From an uncultured Fidelibacterota bacterium (GTDB taxonomy: Bacteria; Fidelibacterota; UBA8477; JABMPR01), in contig CALBFA010000076.1 in assembly GCA_937888365.1 (NCBI GenBank), positions 1-61,173 on the forward strand: a stretch of DNA of 61,173 nt. Reading direction: 5' to 3'. Shown here in pieces: positions 46,828-55,746 of this stretch; position 1 is the stretch's first letter, and each line of letters starts with the position of its first letter. The notes below the pieces were generated by a model that ran no database searches, had not been told where the DNA came from, and saw only the letters and a list, made by a program, of their open reading frames with translations. Made by a program: the position numbers and the translations under genes.

Positions 46828-47508
46828 ATGTCTCCAACATGTTCATCGCAAAAACACAAAAATGCAGCTCTCATTCTTGCAGGTGGAAATGGGACACGAT
46901 TTGGATCTGAAACACCTAAACAATTTCTAAAACTAAGAAAAAGAATGATTCTTGATTATTCTTTGCACACTTTTTTGAATCATCCTCAAATTCATCAAGT
47001 CATTCTTGTCGCTCCAGCAACTTGGTTAAAAAAACTAACATTTCTCTATCCAAAAATAACGATTGTAGAAGGTGGAAATACACGTAAAAAGTCATCCATG
47101 AATGGCTTAAACGCGTGCGATAAAGACACACAGACAGTACTTATTCATGATGCCGCGAGACCCTTTGTGAGTGGAGAAATTATCAATCGAGTTTTGGACG
47201 CTCTAAATTCTTATGATGCGATTGCTCCGACTATTGCATCAGCTGATACTATTTATCATGTGGAGGATCGATCCATAATTGATATCCCCCATCGAAACAC
47301 GCTTGCATTAGCTCAAACGCCGCAAGGATTCAATTATCAAATGATATTGAAGGCGCATCAAACAATTGAGGCCGATGCCAGCGATGATATTCGTTTGGCT
47401 CAAATGTTGGGTGTAAAATGTTCAACGGTGGAAGGTGATGGACACAATTTTAAAATCACAAGATCACTCGATATGGCAATGGCCGAAACAATTCTGGACT
47501 CAAGATAA
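46828..47508 (+). CDS. IspD/TarI-family cytidylyltransferase
   Basis: 226 residues. LAGGNGTRFGSETPKQFLKL (CTP site), VLIHDAARPFVS, ALAQTPQGFNYQMILKAH and the Asp-rich DASDDIRLAQMLG complete the IspD fold. It is either the MEP-pathway enzyme IspD or a polyol-phosphate cytidylyltransferase (TarI/TarD/ISPD-like); its position as first gene of the polymer cluster, one base overlapping the TagF-like gene, favours the latter, and no other ispD is in the window. Possible leaderless start (TAGATT five bases before the ATG). Confidence 0.8.
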   Translation: MSPTCSSQKHKNAALILAGGNGTRFGSETPKQFLKLRKRMILDYSLHTFLNHPQIHQVILVAPATWLKKLTFLYPKITIVEGGNTRKKSSMNGLNACDKDTQTVLIHDAARPFVSGEIINRVLDALNSYDAIAPTIASADTIYHVEDRSIIDIPHRNTLALAQTPQGFNYQMILKAHQTIEADASDDIRLAQMLGVKCSTVEGDGHNFKITRSLDMAMAETILDSR

Positions 47509-48584
47509 TGTCCGCTTCCTATACGTCAATTCTTGACTTTATCTATACTTCTGAAAAAGAACGAACGTCTCTTTTACCCTTATTTGAACATTTTCAATCA
47601 CTCGAATTGCCTATTCGAATGGTTAAAATTCATCGGCGGAATCTCTTTAAGCGATATATCCGAGAGCTAGCGCCTCATGTTGTCGTGGCTTATGATTTAG
47701 TCATCCCTCGCATTAAAAAGGCTGGCTGGCGAGGAAAAACAATCTACGTTGATCATGGTTTGAGTCCAGTAAAATACTACGCCTATCGCTATGACACCTT
47801 CCATTCCATTGATTTACTCTTTTATCCTGGACCTGTATTTAAAGACATCATGCACGTCATTAATCCTGCATTTAAGAATGGCCTTTTGGGAGGTTTGTCC
47901 AAAATGGATGATTTTGTCTCGCAGAAAATCAATCGCGATGTCTTTTGCGGTGAACTCGGTTTAGATGCATCGAAACCAATTATACTTTTTGCACCAACTT
48001 GGGGTGGCAAATACAATGCTGATTGGGGAATCGGGAATGCAAAATATTTAGAGGGTTACCCCAATTTAGTGATAAGTCCGCACCCCGCAGATTATCGCGC
48101 TGCGAAGAAATTTAAGGCCATATTGCCTAAGAAACCAGGAAGCACCGATTCACTTATAAAATTAGCTGATGTTGTCATCAGTGATGTTTCGTCTGTCGTT
48201 GGAGAAGCATCGATATTAGGCAAAACAATTATTCAAATTCGACTTCCTAATTATCCTGGTTGTTTTCCTGTCCCCGATAAACGAAAGTCCGGTACTTGGT
48301 TGAGTGATAACCAATTACAGAAGTTTATCAATGTCTCAGATCCCGTTAATCGACCTTTTAAATGTGCGTTTTTAGACAAAGATTGGATTATGGGATATAC
48401 CTGTGAGCCCAAGGATTTAATCCCGACTCTAAACTTCGCTTGTGCCAAATCACAGACTTTCGAAAAAGAACAAACATATTGGAATATGCAAAATTGTTAT
48501 AAACCTGATGGCAATACGAATGGTCGTTTGGCGAAAATGATTCTTAATTTTATAGAAACTGGAGAATTAAAACAGCTTGAGTAA
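47508..48584 (+). CDS. CDP-glycerol/CDP-ribitol phosphotransferase-like protein (TagB/TagF family)
   Basis: 358 residues of the PF04464 family: VAYDLVIPRIKKAGWRGKTIYVDHG, ILFAPTWGGKYNAD, LVISPHPADYRAAKKF with the catalytic His, and VVISDVSSVVGEASILGK, all in the order seen in TagB/TagF teichoic-acid polymerases. Would transfer glycerol- or ribitol-phosphate units from a CDP-activated donor to a membrane-linked acceptor. Such enzymes also occur in Gram-negative capsules. The donor could come from the TarI-SDR enzyme encoded downstream. Confidence 0.8.
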   Translation: MSASYTSILDFIYTSEKERTSLLPLFEHFQSLELPIRMVKIHRRNLFKRYIRELAPHVVVAYDLVIPRIKKAGWRGKTIYVDHGLSPVKYYAYRYDTFHSIDLLFYPGPVFKDIMHVINPAFKNGLLGGLSKMDDFVSQKINRDVFCGELGLDASKPIILFAPTWGGKYNADWGIGNAKYLEGYPNLVISPHPADYRAAKKFKAILPKKPGSTDSLIKLADVVISDVSSVVGEASILGKTIIQIRLPNYPGCFPVPDKRKSGTWLSDNQLQKFINVSDPVNRPFKCAFLDKDWIMGYTCEPKDLIPTLNFACAKSQTFEKEQTYWNMQNCYKPDGNTNGRLAKMILNFIETGELKQLE

Positions 48585-48671
48585 GAGATTTGTGCAACTA
48601 TTTTGAGCGGTGAAATTTGCAAAATTAACCTCAATATTTTCAACTCGAAGAAATTTTAACTGAGACTTTTG

Positions 48672-49967
48672 ATGAACGTCGCAATCATACTGGCTGGTGG
48701 AAAAGGTGAACGTTTCGGGGGTGAAGTTCCAAAGCAATTCGTTGTTCTTCATGGGCATCGCGTTATGGATTATGCTATCAAAGCATTTGAGCAACATCCA
48801 GCAATTGACCAAATAATTATTGTCGTTCCTGCCAATTGGAAATCAGAAATCATTGCCGAATATCCACAACATACCGTCGTCCTTGGGGGAAACACGCGCC
48901 GAGAGTCATCATATAATGGCCTCATCGCTTGTCCTACAAATACAGACAATGTTTTATTTCATGACGCCGCTCGCCCATTTTTAGATTACGACACAATCCA
49001 ACGTGTTATTGATGGCTTAAAAATAGCAAGCGCTGTTGATACAGCGATACCCGCGACGGATACGATTATCGAGGTCAAGGAGAGCAAAATTACGGATATG
49101 CCTATTCGCGATTTTTTATTTCAAGGCCAAACACCTCAAGGTTTTCATTATGATGTTATTCGCAAAGCCCATGAAACAATCTCCGTCGAAACAACGGATG
49201 ATATACGACTCGCAATGGAAATGGGCATTGAATGTATTTCTGTTGCAGGCTCTCAATTCAATTTCAAAATTACGTCTTCAAATGATTTATATATGGCTGA
49301 AAGAGTCACACAAATTAATGCCCGAAAAACCAATAAAATTCCAAATTTTAAAGGAAAAAAAGTGCTCGTTTTTGGTGGAACAGGTGGCATTGGTTCTGCT
49401 TTGGTTAAGCGCTTAATCGAGGACGATGCAATCGTAACATCATTAGGCTCCGAAGTCGATATTAGCCAAAAGTCATTACCCGATAATCTGAATCAAGAAT
49501 GGGATATAATCATTCATTCAGCAGGTCTATTTATAAAAAAACCTTTTGCCGAATTAAGTGTGAACGAATGGGACAATGTGATGTCTATTAATTTCCGGTC
49601 GGCGTTTTTAGTCGCTCAACTTGCACACAAAACCATGAAAGAAGGTGGATGGCTTACATTTATTGGCTCAAGCTCATCGCATCGAGGTCGTACAAGTCAG
49701 TCGGTTTATGCGGCGTCGAAAGCGGCACTCAACAATTTAACGCAATCTCTTGCCGCCGAGTTTTTGGATAATCATATTCGCGTCAATTGCATCAATCCTC
49801 CACGAACTGACACTGCCATGCGTCATAAAGCATTCCCCGGCGAGAATAAAAATTTACTCGCTAACCCCAAAAATGTCGCTGAAGACATCCTTCGTTATTG
49901 CGATGGTGATGAAACAGGTCATATTGTAAATTTAAAATATTCGCATCAATTTCAAGCCAGCCGATGA
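48672..49967 (+). CDS. bifunctional cytidylyltransferase/SDR reductase (Acs1/Bcs1-like, CDP-ribitol)
   Basis: 431 residues. Residues 1 to about 220 are a second IspD/TarI-like domain (LAGGKGERFGGEVPKQFVVL, VLFHDAARPFLD, QGQTPQGFHYDVIRKAH). From about 230 there is an SDR reductase (GKKVLVFGGTGGIGSALVKRL, SSSHRGRTSQSVYAASKAAL with YxxxK). The same fusion in Haemophilus influenzae type b Acs1/Bcs1 reduces ribulose 5-phosphate to ribitol 5-phosphate and activates it as CDP-ribitol. The best start is ATG 48672 (a TTG lies just before it). Overlaps the LicD gene by four bases (ATGA). Confidence 0.85.
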   Translation: MNVAIILAGGKGERFGGEVPKQFVVLHGHRVMDYAIKAFEQHPAIDQIIIVVPANWKSEIIAEYPQHTVVLGGNTRRESSYNGLIACPTNTDNVLFHDAARPFLDYDTIQRVIDGLKIASAVDTAIPATDTIIEVKESKITDMPIRDFLFQGQTPQGFHYDVIRKAHETISVETTDDIRLAMEMGIECISVAGSQFNFKITSSNDLYMAERVTQINARKTNKIPNFKGKKVLVFGGTGGIGSALVKRLIEDDAIVTSLGSEVDISQKSLPDNLNQEWDIIIHSAGLFIKKPFAELSVNEWDNVMSINFRSAFLVAQLAHKTMKEGGWLTFIGSSSSHRGRTSQSVYAASKAALNNLTQSLAAEFLDNHIRVNCINPPRTDTAMRHKAFPGENKNLLANPKNVAEDILRYCDGDETGHIVNLKYSHQFQASR

Positions 49968-51061
49968 TTCAATCCTTAGCAAAAGTTACGAAAGCTATTG
50001 ACCAAGTAGGTTTAGCATATATTGTCGGAGACGAATCTCTGCTAGGCTTATCTGAGAATAATCTCGACCAATATCGCTTTAATCCCGTGCTGTTTCAGCT
50101 CCCCGTTTCCATGGCATGGTTGCGTTATATTGCCCTTGCATTGATGCTTTTTTCCCAAGGCATCATAGTAAAACCTAAAATCGTGTACGGTCAGTTCAGA
50201 CTCAAAATTAGAGCTAAATTAGGACCTCTAAAAAAGGCTCAAAACTTTATTTTCTTAATTCCACTCAAACAATCTGAAGACCAATTCTTTATCAAAGAAA
50301 TTGGACGTTCATGTCATTTCCCAATATCTTCAATACTCCCCCTTGAAACTGTTATGTATCAACATATCCCATTGTGGGTTCCACATAATTTAGATGAATT
50401 CGCTCTGCGCTATCGTAAAGAGTTACTGTCCAACAGCTATAGAAAACACAGCGTTGTATTTGATAAAGAATCAGCCCAAAAAGCAGAATCGATGTTATTT
50501 AAAATCGCTGATATATTGAATCATCAAAATAGTCATTGGTGGTTAGAAGGCGGCACACTTCTTGGTCTTTATCGCGATGGGAAGCTACTTGATTGGGATC
50601 ATGATATTGATTTGGGCCTTCGATTTGAATCAGAAGCTCAAGTTAATGGGCTTTTAAAAGTCTTGAAAAAAACAGAATATTTTATCAAAATTTTAGATTT
50701 TCCTAAGAAAAAAGAACTCTGGAAACCTGGAAAAATACGTCTTTTTAAAATTTTCCCGCGCCGTTTCTATTTCTTCCATACGGATCTATGTGTCGATCTT
50801 TTTATTTTTTACCGCGAAGACCTTTTAGGCATGGATGAACCCGTCTATAAATATGTCGTCCACGAGCGTAATGGGTACCACCCCTCTTCTATTCTTGATG
50901 ACCTTGACGACCTTATGTATCGTGGGCATCGATTGGGTCGTCCAAGAGATGCCGAGGCATTTCTCGCAAGTAAATATGGCGAAAACTGGAAAACACCCGT
51001 AAAAGAATGGCATGTCGCCATCGATGATAAAACCATATTGAATAATATGGAAAATTCTTGA
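49964..51061 (+). CDS. LicD/fukutin-family phosphotransferase
   Basis: 365 residues. The core WWLEGGTLLGLYRDGKLLDWDHDIDLGL at about 192-219 is the LicD/fukutin signature with the DxD catalytic pair; a second conserved DLCVDLFIFYRE and DLMYRGHRLGRPRDAEAFLASKYGENWKTP follow. LicD moves phosphocholine in bacteria; human fukutin and FKRP use CDP-ribitol to add ribitol phosphate. Together with the Acs1-like gene just before it, a ribitol-phosphate transferase is the natural hypothesis. The first 170 residues are not recognised. Confidence 0.82.
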   Translation: MIQSLAKVTKAIDQVGLAYIVGDESLLGLSENNLDQYRFNPVLFQLPVSMAWLRYIALALMLFSQGIIVKPKIVYGQFRLKIRAKLGPLKKAQNFIFLIPLKQSEDQFFIKEIGRSCHFPISSILPLETVMYQHIPLWVPHNLDEFALRYRKELLSNSYRKHSVVFDKESAQKAESMLFKIADILNHQNSHWWLEGGTLLGLYRDGKLLDWDHDIDLGLRFESEAQVNGLLKVLKKTEYFIKILDFPKKKELWKPGKIRLFKIFPRRFYFFHTDLCVDLFIFYREDLLGMDEPVYKYVVHERNGYHPSSILDDLDDLMYRGHRLGRPRDAEAFLASKYGENWKTPVKEWHVAIDDKTILNNMENS

Positions 51062-51065
51062 TTTA

Positions 51066-51704
51066 ATGGTATTTTCTCTTCCTGGTAATTCAGCCGATTT
51101 CTTAAACGAACTCACGTCAAAACGCATCATTATTATCGGAAATGGCCCAAGTGCAATTGGCCAAAATAGAGGTCATGATATCGACACATTTGATACCATT
51201 ATTCGAATTAATAATTTTGTGACGGACGGAATGGAAACTCAAGTTGGCTCACGTACGGACATTTGGGTTAATGGTGCCAATCAAGGGCTCAAGAGACGTT
51301 CAATCATCCCAAAAAATATTCTTGTCATGATTCCACCTAGTGTTTTGGCGCGAAAAGGTGACTCAATCCATAAGCGCATCAAAAATCGTTTATCTACGAA
51401 ACAGTATTATATGCTCCCTATTGACATCATGACGCAGATGGAAGAGGCGTGTGAAATTTCTCGGCCAACGACAGGATTCTTCGCTATATATTTTCATTAT
51501 CTCCTCGGATTTGATATCACTTTACATGGCTTTGATTTCTTTGTCGGCACGCGTAGTCATTACTTTGATTCGCCAATCGTTCAATGGTTTAAAGATAAAG
51601 GCATCATTAAAAAGGCTGAAAAACATGATGTCATGGCGGAAAAATTATTTATTGAAAGCCTTATCAACAAAGGCGATATCAAGTTATTGTCGCAAGATTC
51701 ATAA
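51066..51704 (+). CDS. GT29 sialyltransferase-like glycosyltransferase
   Basis: 212 residues. IIIIGNGPSAIGQNRGHDIDTFDTIIRINN at 21-50 matches the sialyl motif L, RPTTGFFAIYFHYLLGFDITLHGF at 133-156 motif S, SHYFDS near 164-169 motif III and KHDVMAEKLFIESL near 186-199 the very-small motif with His187 and Glu192. GT29 enzymes transfer sialic acid from CMP-sialic acid. It is shorter than animal members and has no membrane segment. neuA and neuB lie 7 kb downstream beyond the nos operon. Actual donor and acceptor are unknown. Confidence 0.72.
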   Translation: MVFSLPGNSADFLNELTSKRIIIIGNGPSAIGQNRGHDIDTFDTIIRINNFVTDGMETQVGSRTDIWVNGANQGLKRRSIIPKNILVMIPPSVLARKGDSIHKRIKNRLSTKQYYMLPIDIMTQMEEACEISRPTTGFFAIYFHYLLGFDITLHGFDFFVGTRSHYFDSPIVQWFKDKGIIKKAEKHDVMAEKLFIESLINKGDIKLLSQDS

Positions 51705-51823
51705 ATCTATCAGATAAATAAGTTTTCTCATGTTTTCCATGACAATTGATTCGATTCATGTTTGGTAATTGATGGCTAAAAGTAGAAAGAATTTTAGAAA
51801 ATCAGGTCGTAAATGTGTTATTC

Positions 51824-51847
51824 ATAATTCAAAATATTTTGAATTAT
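51824..51847. repeat. 24-bp perfect palindrome at the end of nosY
   Basis: Arms ATAATTCAAAAT and ATTTTGAATTAT, no spacer, ending on the first base of the nosY stop codon. Similar in kind to the palindrome at the phoU stop. No T-run follows on the minus strand. Confidence 0.5.
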
Positions 51848-52629
51848 TAAAAATCTTTATGTTTAGAAATAACCTTTATGGCGAGAACAGGAATAATAAT
51901 CCACAGGTTCAATAGTGTAAACGTGAGAATGATCCCCAAATTAGTACCAAAGAAATTTTGGAAAACGGCTCCAGTATAACCAAGCAAGGCTGAGATATCT
52001 AATTTCAGTAATATTAATATTCTGGACAAATCGATGGGATTGAAGAGTGTTGCTCCTAGAGCAAATCGATCTAGAGGATAATCGTTAAAAACCAAAAGCA
52101 GTACTAAAAATATACCATCATAGATTACAGCGAATGATAACCAGGTTAAGATTGCTACACCAAACCCCTTTATTTTGTCATCAAATATTAATGCTAAGTT
52201 AAATGCGAGAGCTACAAATATGAATGTCAACATTGCTCCAATTAGCAATAGGGTCATAAAATTGAAAATTTCGGTAGATTGAAATATACCATATGCGAGA
52301 AATGGTATGCCAAGTCCCAGGACGAGACTTAGGGAAAGAGACAAACTAATTCCGAAGTATTGTCCCCAAAATATATGGCTTCTTTTTATAGGTTGCGCTA
52401 AAAGGAGTTCAGTAAATTCCTTTGAGTTGTAAAAGTAGATAATCCCAAAAAGTGTCCCGATAAGAGGTGTTAAAACTAAAATTATATTTAATAATGTAAT
52501 GACAGCTTTCGAAACATCCCGATTTAAAAACAATAAAATGAGCCCTAAAAGAAGATAAAAAATAAAATATAAGTAGCTCCATCTGCTCCGCATTAAATCA
52601 TAGAAACTGTACTTTAGAATTTTAAACAT
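51847..52629 (-). CDS. nosY: ABC permease NosY
   Basis: 260 residues with six hydrophobic segments (ABC-2-type permease), starting MFKILKYSFYDLMRSRWSYLYFIFY and including NSKEFTELLLAQPIKRSHIFWGQYFG, the usual NosY-type loop. With NosF it forms the exporter that delivers sulfur for the CuZ site of NosZ through NosD. Overlaps nosF by eight bases. Last gene of the nos operon. Confidence 0.88.
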   Translation of the reverse strand: MFKILKYSFYDLMRSRWSYLYFIFYLLLGLILLFLNRDVSKAVITLLNIILVLTPLIGTLFGIIYFYNSKEFTELLLAQPIKRSHIFWGQYFGISLSLSLSLVLGLGIPFLAYGIFQSTEIFNFMTLLLIGAMLTFIFVALAFNLALIFDDKIKGFGVAILTWLSFAVIYDGIFLVLLLVFNDYPLDRFALGATLFNPIDLSRILILLKLDISALLGYTGAVFQNFFGTNLGIILTFTLLNLWIIIPVLAIKVISKHKDF

Positions 52630-53329
52630 TCGTTTTCTCTAAGATGTTTGCGATTGCATTTTCAAGATTTTTTTGATTTGTTTGTTTTTTAAGGGTGTCG
52701 ATTGTACCATTGAAATAAATATTACCATCGAGAATAAATACAATTCTGTCAGAGACTTCCTCGACAAAGCTAATTATGTGGGTTGTAATCAGAATCAATT
52801 TTCCCTTTGATTTCTCGTCTAGGATCAGCTTTTTGAGTCGAATGAGGGAAATTGGATCGAGGCCAACGGTTGGTTCATCCATTAAAATAAGAGGTGAGTC
52901 GAACATCAACGCAATAATGATATTTACCTTTTGAGCTGTTCCTCCAGAAAGATTTCCCAGTTTTTTATTTAAAAAGGGTTTTATTTGAAATAATGAAATC
53001 AATTCTGCTTCTCGTACTGCACCAGGCCTTATATCTTTTAACATATTCAACAATTCTTGTACTTTCAAATTTTGGGGAAAATGGGCGATTTGAGGTAAAT
53101 ACGCTATGTCTTTTCTATATTCCCATTCCCCAAGAATAGGTTTATTATTGAATTCAATTGAGCCATCGTTTGGGATAACCATCCCTAATATTGCCTTCAT
53201 TAAAGTGGTTTTTCCTGAACCGTTGGGACCGAGAATTGTATGAATTCCTGAATCTTCAAAATTAAGATCGATACTTTTCAGGACCTCTAGTTTTCCATAT
53301 TTTTTATGTAATTTTTTAATTGATATCAT
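52622..53329 (-). CDS. nosF: ABC ATPase NosF
   Basis: 235 residues. Walker A LGPNGSGKTTLMKAILGM, signature LSGGTAQKVNIIIALM, Walker B LILMDEPTVGLDP and a His switch in ITTHIISFVEEV. Powers the NosFY exporter. Overlaps nosD by four bases (ATGA) and nosY by eight. Confidence 0.9.
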   Translation of the reverse strand: MISIKKLHKKYGKLEVLKSIDLNFEDSGIHTILGPNGSGKTTLMKAILGMVIPNDGSIEFNNKPILGEWEYRKDIAYLPQIAHFPQNLKVQELLNMLKDIRPGAVREAELISLFQIKPFLNKKLGNLSGGTAQKVNIIIALMFDSPLILMDEPTVGLDPISLIRLKKLILDEKSKGKLILITTHIISFVEEVSDRIVFILDGNIYFNGTIDTLKKQTNQKNLENAIANILEKTNV

Positions 53330-54558
53330 GGGCTTGGGTGCATTAATGGTAGATTATCCTTGAGGTTATCGGGTGTAAAAATGGGCGAAACTTTTTCTGA
53401 ATAATTTAATATGTCAACAAATAAGCTTCGCAATAAAACAATCGTTTCTGGTGTTTGACTGACGACGTAAGAAAATAATTTTACGGGTCTAAAAGGAATA
53501 TCACCAATATTGTCTTTATTTAAATCATATCCCGTATATTCACTCCAATAGTTACCATCGAATTGATTGCCATTAATATTGCCACTGTATGCAATATCAA
53601 ATGCATTGTACATAAAATTATTATGTTGCAATTTATTAGCATAGCAAGCTCCTAGAAACCGAATAGCCCAACCATTATTAACAAAAGTATTTCGTTCAAA
53701 ATTTACACGGTTTGAACCTTCAGCATTAACGCCAATTGTGTTTTTTGAAAATTTATTATCCGTGATTTCAGCATCGTTTATTTCTTTTAGCAATAGACCG
53801 TACGAAGCCGTTCCCCAGTTTAGTTCAAAAATATTGTTCCGCATATAAATTCTTTTTGAAAACATCACGGCGACACCCGCTCCATTATTTTCAAAAATAT
53901 TATCATTATATTCATCATCATTTGAGAACATAAAGTGGAGTCCATATCTCACATTATTTTTACTTATATTCCCATTAACTTTACAGTGCTTCACAAATTC
54001 AAAATAGATACCGTCGCGCATTTGATAAATATTATTATTTACTACTTCAATATTTGATGAATGCCAAAGGTGAATACCATTTCCTGAATTATATTCCACA
54101 ACAGCATTGCCATAAATCGTATTGTTTCGAATAATGCCATTTTTTGATTTCTCGATATGGAAGGCGAAAAAAGGATTATTGAAAGTAATATTTTCAAACA
54201 GAAAATTATTGATTCCGCTGGCATGAATTGCAGCATAATCTTTAGTATAGCTTCTACCGACATTATTTAGTGTCAAACTCAGAATGCTTACCGAATCCGC
54301 CGTAATCTCAAAGATAAAACTTTTTTCTTCGGCATCTATAATGGTTCCTTTTGTCCCAATAATCGTTAGCGGTTTATCGACTCTAATCTCGTTCTCAAAG
54401 AAGGTTCCGCTCTCTACAAAAACTGTGTCTCCAGGTTGAGAATTTAAAATAGTCAAACGGATTGAATGGTTAAACATAACAGTAGAATTAACGTTTCCTG
54501 CTTCAGCAATAGAAACGATTATAAATAATAACATTAATATAATAGATGATCTAGGCAT
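53326..54558 (-). CDS. nosD: NosD copper/sulfur-delivery beta-helix protein
   Basis: 410 residues with a signal peptide and repeated NNxI/NNxF-type rungs (for example NNIYQMRDGIYFEF and NVRYGLHFMFSNDDEYNDNIFENNGAGVAVMFS), the right-handed parallel beta-helix (CASH) of NosD. HFMFSNDDEY and AGVAVMYS-like runs are conserved among NosD proteins. It passes sulfur to NosZ in the periplasm. 78 bases after nosL. Confidence 0.9.
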   Translation of the reverse strand: MPRSSIILMLLFIIVSIAEAGNVNSTVMFNHSIRLTILNSQPGDTVFVESGTFFENEIRVDKPLTIIGTKGTIIDAEEKSFIFEITADSVSILSLTLNNVGRSYTKDYAAIHASGINNFLFENITFNNPFFAFHIEKSKNGIIRNNTIYGNAVVEYNSGNGIHLWHSSNIEVVNNNIYQMRDGIYFEFVKHCKVNGNISKNNVRYGLHFMFSNDDEYNDNIFENNGAGVAVMFSKRIYMRNNIFELNWGTASYGLLLKEINDAEITDNKFSKNTIGVNAEGSNRVNFERNTFVNNGWAIRFLGACYANKLQHNNFMYNAFDIAYSGNINGNQFDGNYWSEYTGYDLNKDNIGDIPFRPVKLFSYVVSQTPETIVLLRSLFVDILNYSEKVSPIFTPDNLKDNLPLMHPSP

Positions 54559-54636
54559 TGATTTTTTTGGGCAATAATTATTACGGGTGTCTATGACACG
54601 CTCAATTTTATGATGAGCATAAATCTATCTGTTTCG

Positions 54637-55080
54637 TCAAAATAGATTCTTTACGGCGTTCCAAGCGTATAGAGTTCCCAATTTTTCTCTCTGTATTTTT
54701 TCGGCGTCACTCAATTTTTCGAAGCCGGTGAGATTAGCGCCCATGGGGCTTTGAAGCTTTTCACTGATGAGAAAAGTTGCTGTTTTCGCCTCAACGAATT
54801 TACCTGGAGCAGCATAGTCGGTGATGAGAAAAAGTGCTACTTCATCTGCATGTCTATTTTTTATATCTCTAATCATGCACTCAATAGCATCATACTTAAA
54901 GACTTTACCTTTTTTTGTAACGATCTCTGCTGCATATTGGCGATCTACAATATTCATCATGCAATATGAACAGGCATCTTTACCATAGTTTATGGGCTCA
55001 GCTTCAATTGAACAAGCAACAAAAATGGCGGAGAAAAGGACAATGATACTAAAACACTTAAGAGCCCCCAAGCGCATCAT
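54637..55080 (-). CDS. nosL: NosL copper chaperone lipoprotein
   Basis: About 147 residues: a lipobox (AIFVACS), then DACSYCMMNIVDRQYAAEIVTKKGKVFKYDAIECMI, with the CxYCxM-type copper-binding motif, and KLQSPMGANLTGFEKLSDAEKIQREKLGTLYAWNAV near the end (the PMG motif). It supplies Cu(I) to NosZ. The start is the ATG at 55080, overlapping the preceding gene by about 23 bases; a longer frame upstream is unlikely. Confidence 0.88.
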   Translation of the reverse strand: MMRLGALKCFSIIVLFSAIFVACSIEAEPINYGKDACSYCMMNIVDRQYAAEIVTKKGKVFKYDAIECMIRDIKNRHADEVALFLITDYAAPGKFVEAKTATFLISEKLQSPMGANLTGFEKLSDAEKIQREKLGTLYAWNAVKNLF

Positions 55081-55663
55081 CCCTATCTTCTTTCCTACTG
55101 ATATAGTATGCAACGATTGAAGAGAACATTCCAAGAAATAATAAATAGCCGCCGACCATTGGATATGAATGGGCCGTAAAGTTCAAAATTGTTTTTGTGC
55201 CAAATAGAGGTGGCTGATACGCCATTGGCTTACCCACTTCATCTACAAATTTAATGGCTGCTTTAGGATTCAAATTGTGTCCATAATCATATTCCCATTG
55301 GTAGAAATCATACATGCCTGCTATACCTAAAACAGACATTAAAACAAACCAAGCTAAGTAAAATTTGGGTTTTGCTTTCCATCCAATAAGCAAACCTAAT
55401 ATGGCCATCGCCATAACAACTGGAGGAAAAATATCGAATTCCTTCATATGCTCGGGGATCTCTCGCATACCCACATAATGATTCATAAGGTTAATATTTT
55501 TAACATCGTTGGGGTTATGATCCGCAATTTTAGTAATCCAAATATCCATACCAAGTGGTTCGGGATATTGTGGAGCTTCCAGTGTTATATTCCAAAGCGG
55601 GAATATAAACAAACTTACAAGCAGTAACGAACCAAGCATCATTATTAGTTTTGATTTTTTCAT
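55058..55663 (-). CDS. NosB-like membrane protein of clade II nos operons
   Basis: 201 residues with four hydrophobic segments (LGSLLLVSLFIFPLWNI, VVMAMAILGLLIGWKA, FYLAWFVLMSVLGIAGMYDFY and VGGYLLFLGMFSSIVAYYI) and an external YDFYQWEYDYGHNLNPKAAIK stretch. A membrane protein of this kind right after nosZ is typical of clade II clusters, where it is called NosB; its function is not established. Position between nosZ and nosL supports the call; the name is by context. Confidence 0.65.
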   Translation of the reverse strand: MKKSKLIMMLGSLLLVSLFIFPLWNITLEAPQYPEPLGMDIWITKIADHNPNDVKNINLMNHYVGMREIPEHMKEFDIFPPVVMAMAILGLLIGWKAKPKFYLAWFVLMSVLGIAGMYDFYQWEYDYGHNLNPKAAIKFVDEVGKPMAYQPPLFGTKTILNFTAHSYPMVGGYLLFLGMFSSIVAYYISRKEDRDDALGGS

Positions 55664-55746
55664 TATTTTAATCCAATTTTAACAATAAGAGTGGATAGTT
55701 TTTCAGCTAGAAAAATCATCCACTCTTATCTATACTTAAAATTTAA

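Noticed and set aside
55081-55134. Longer NosL starting at 55134
   Set aside because: It would overlap the previous gene by about 77 bases and put extra residues before the lipoprotein signal peptide; ATG 55080 has AGGAAAG upstream and leads straight into it.
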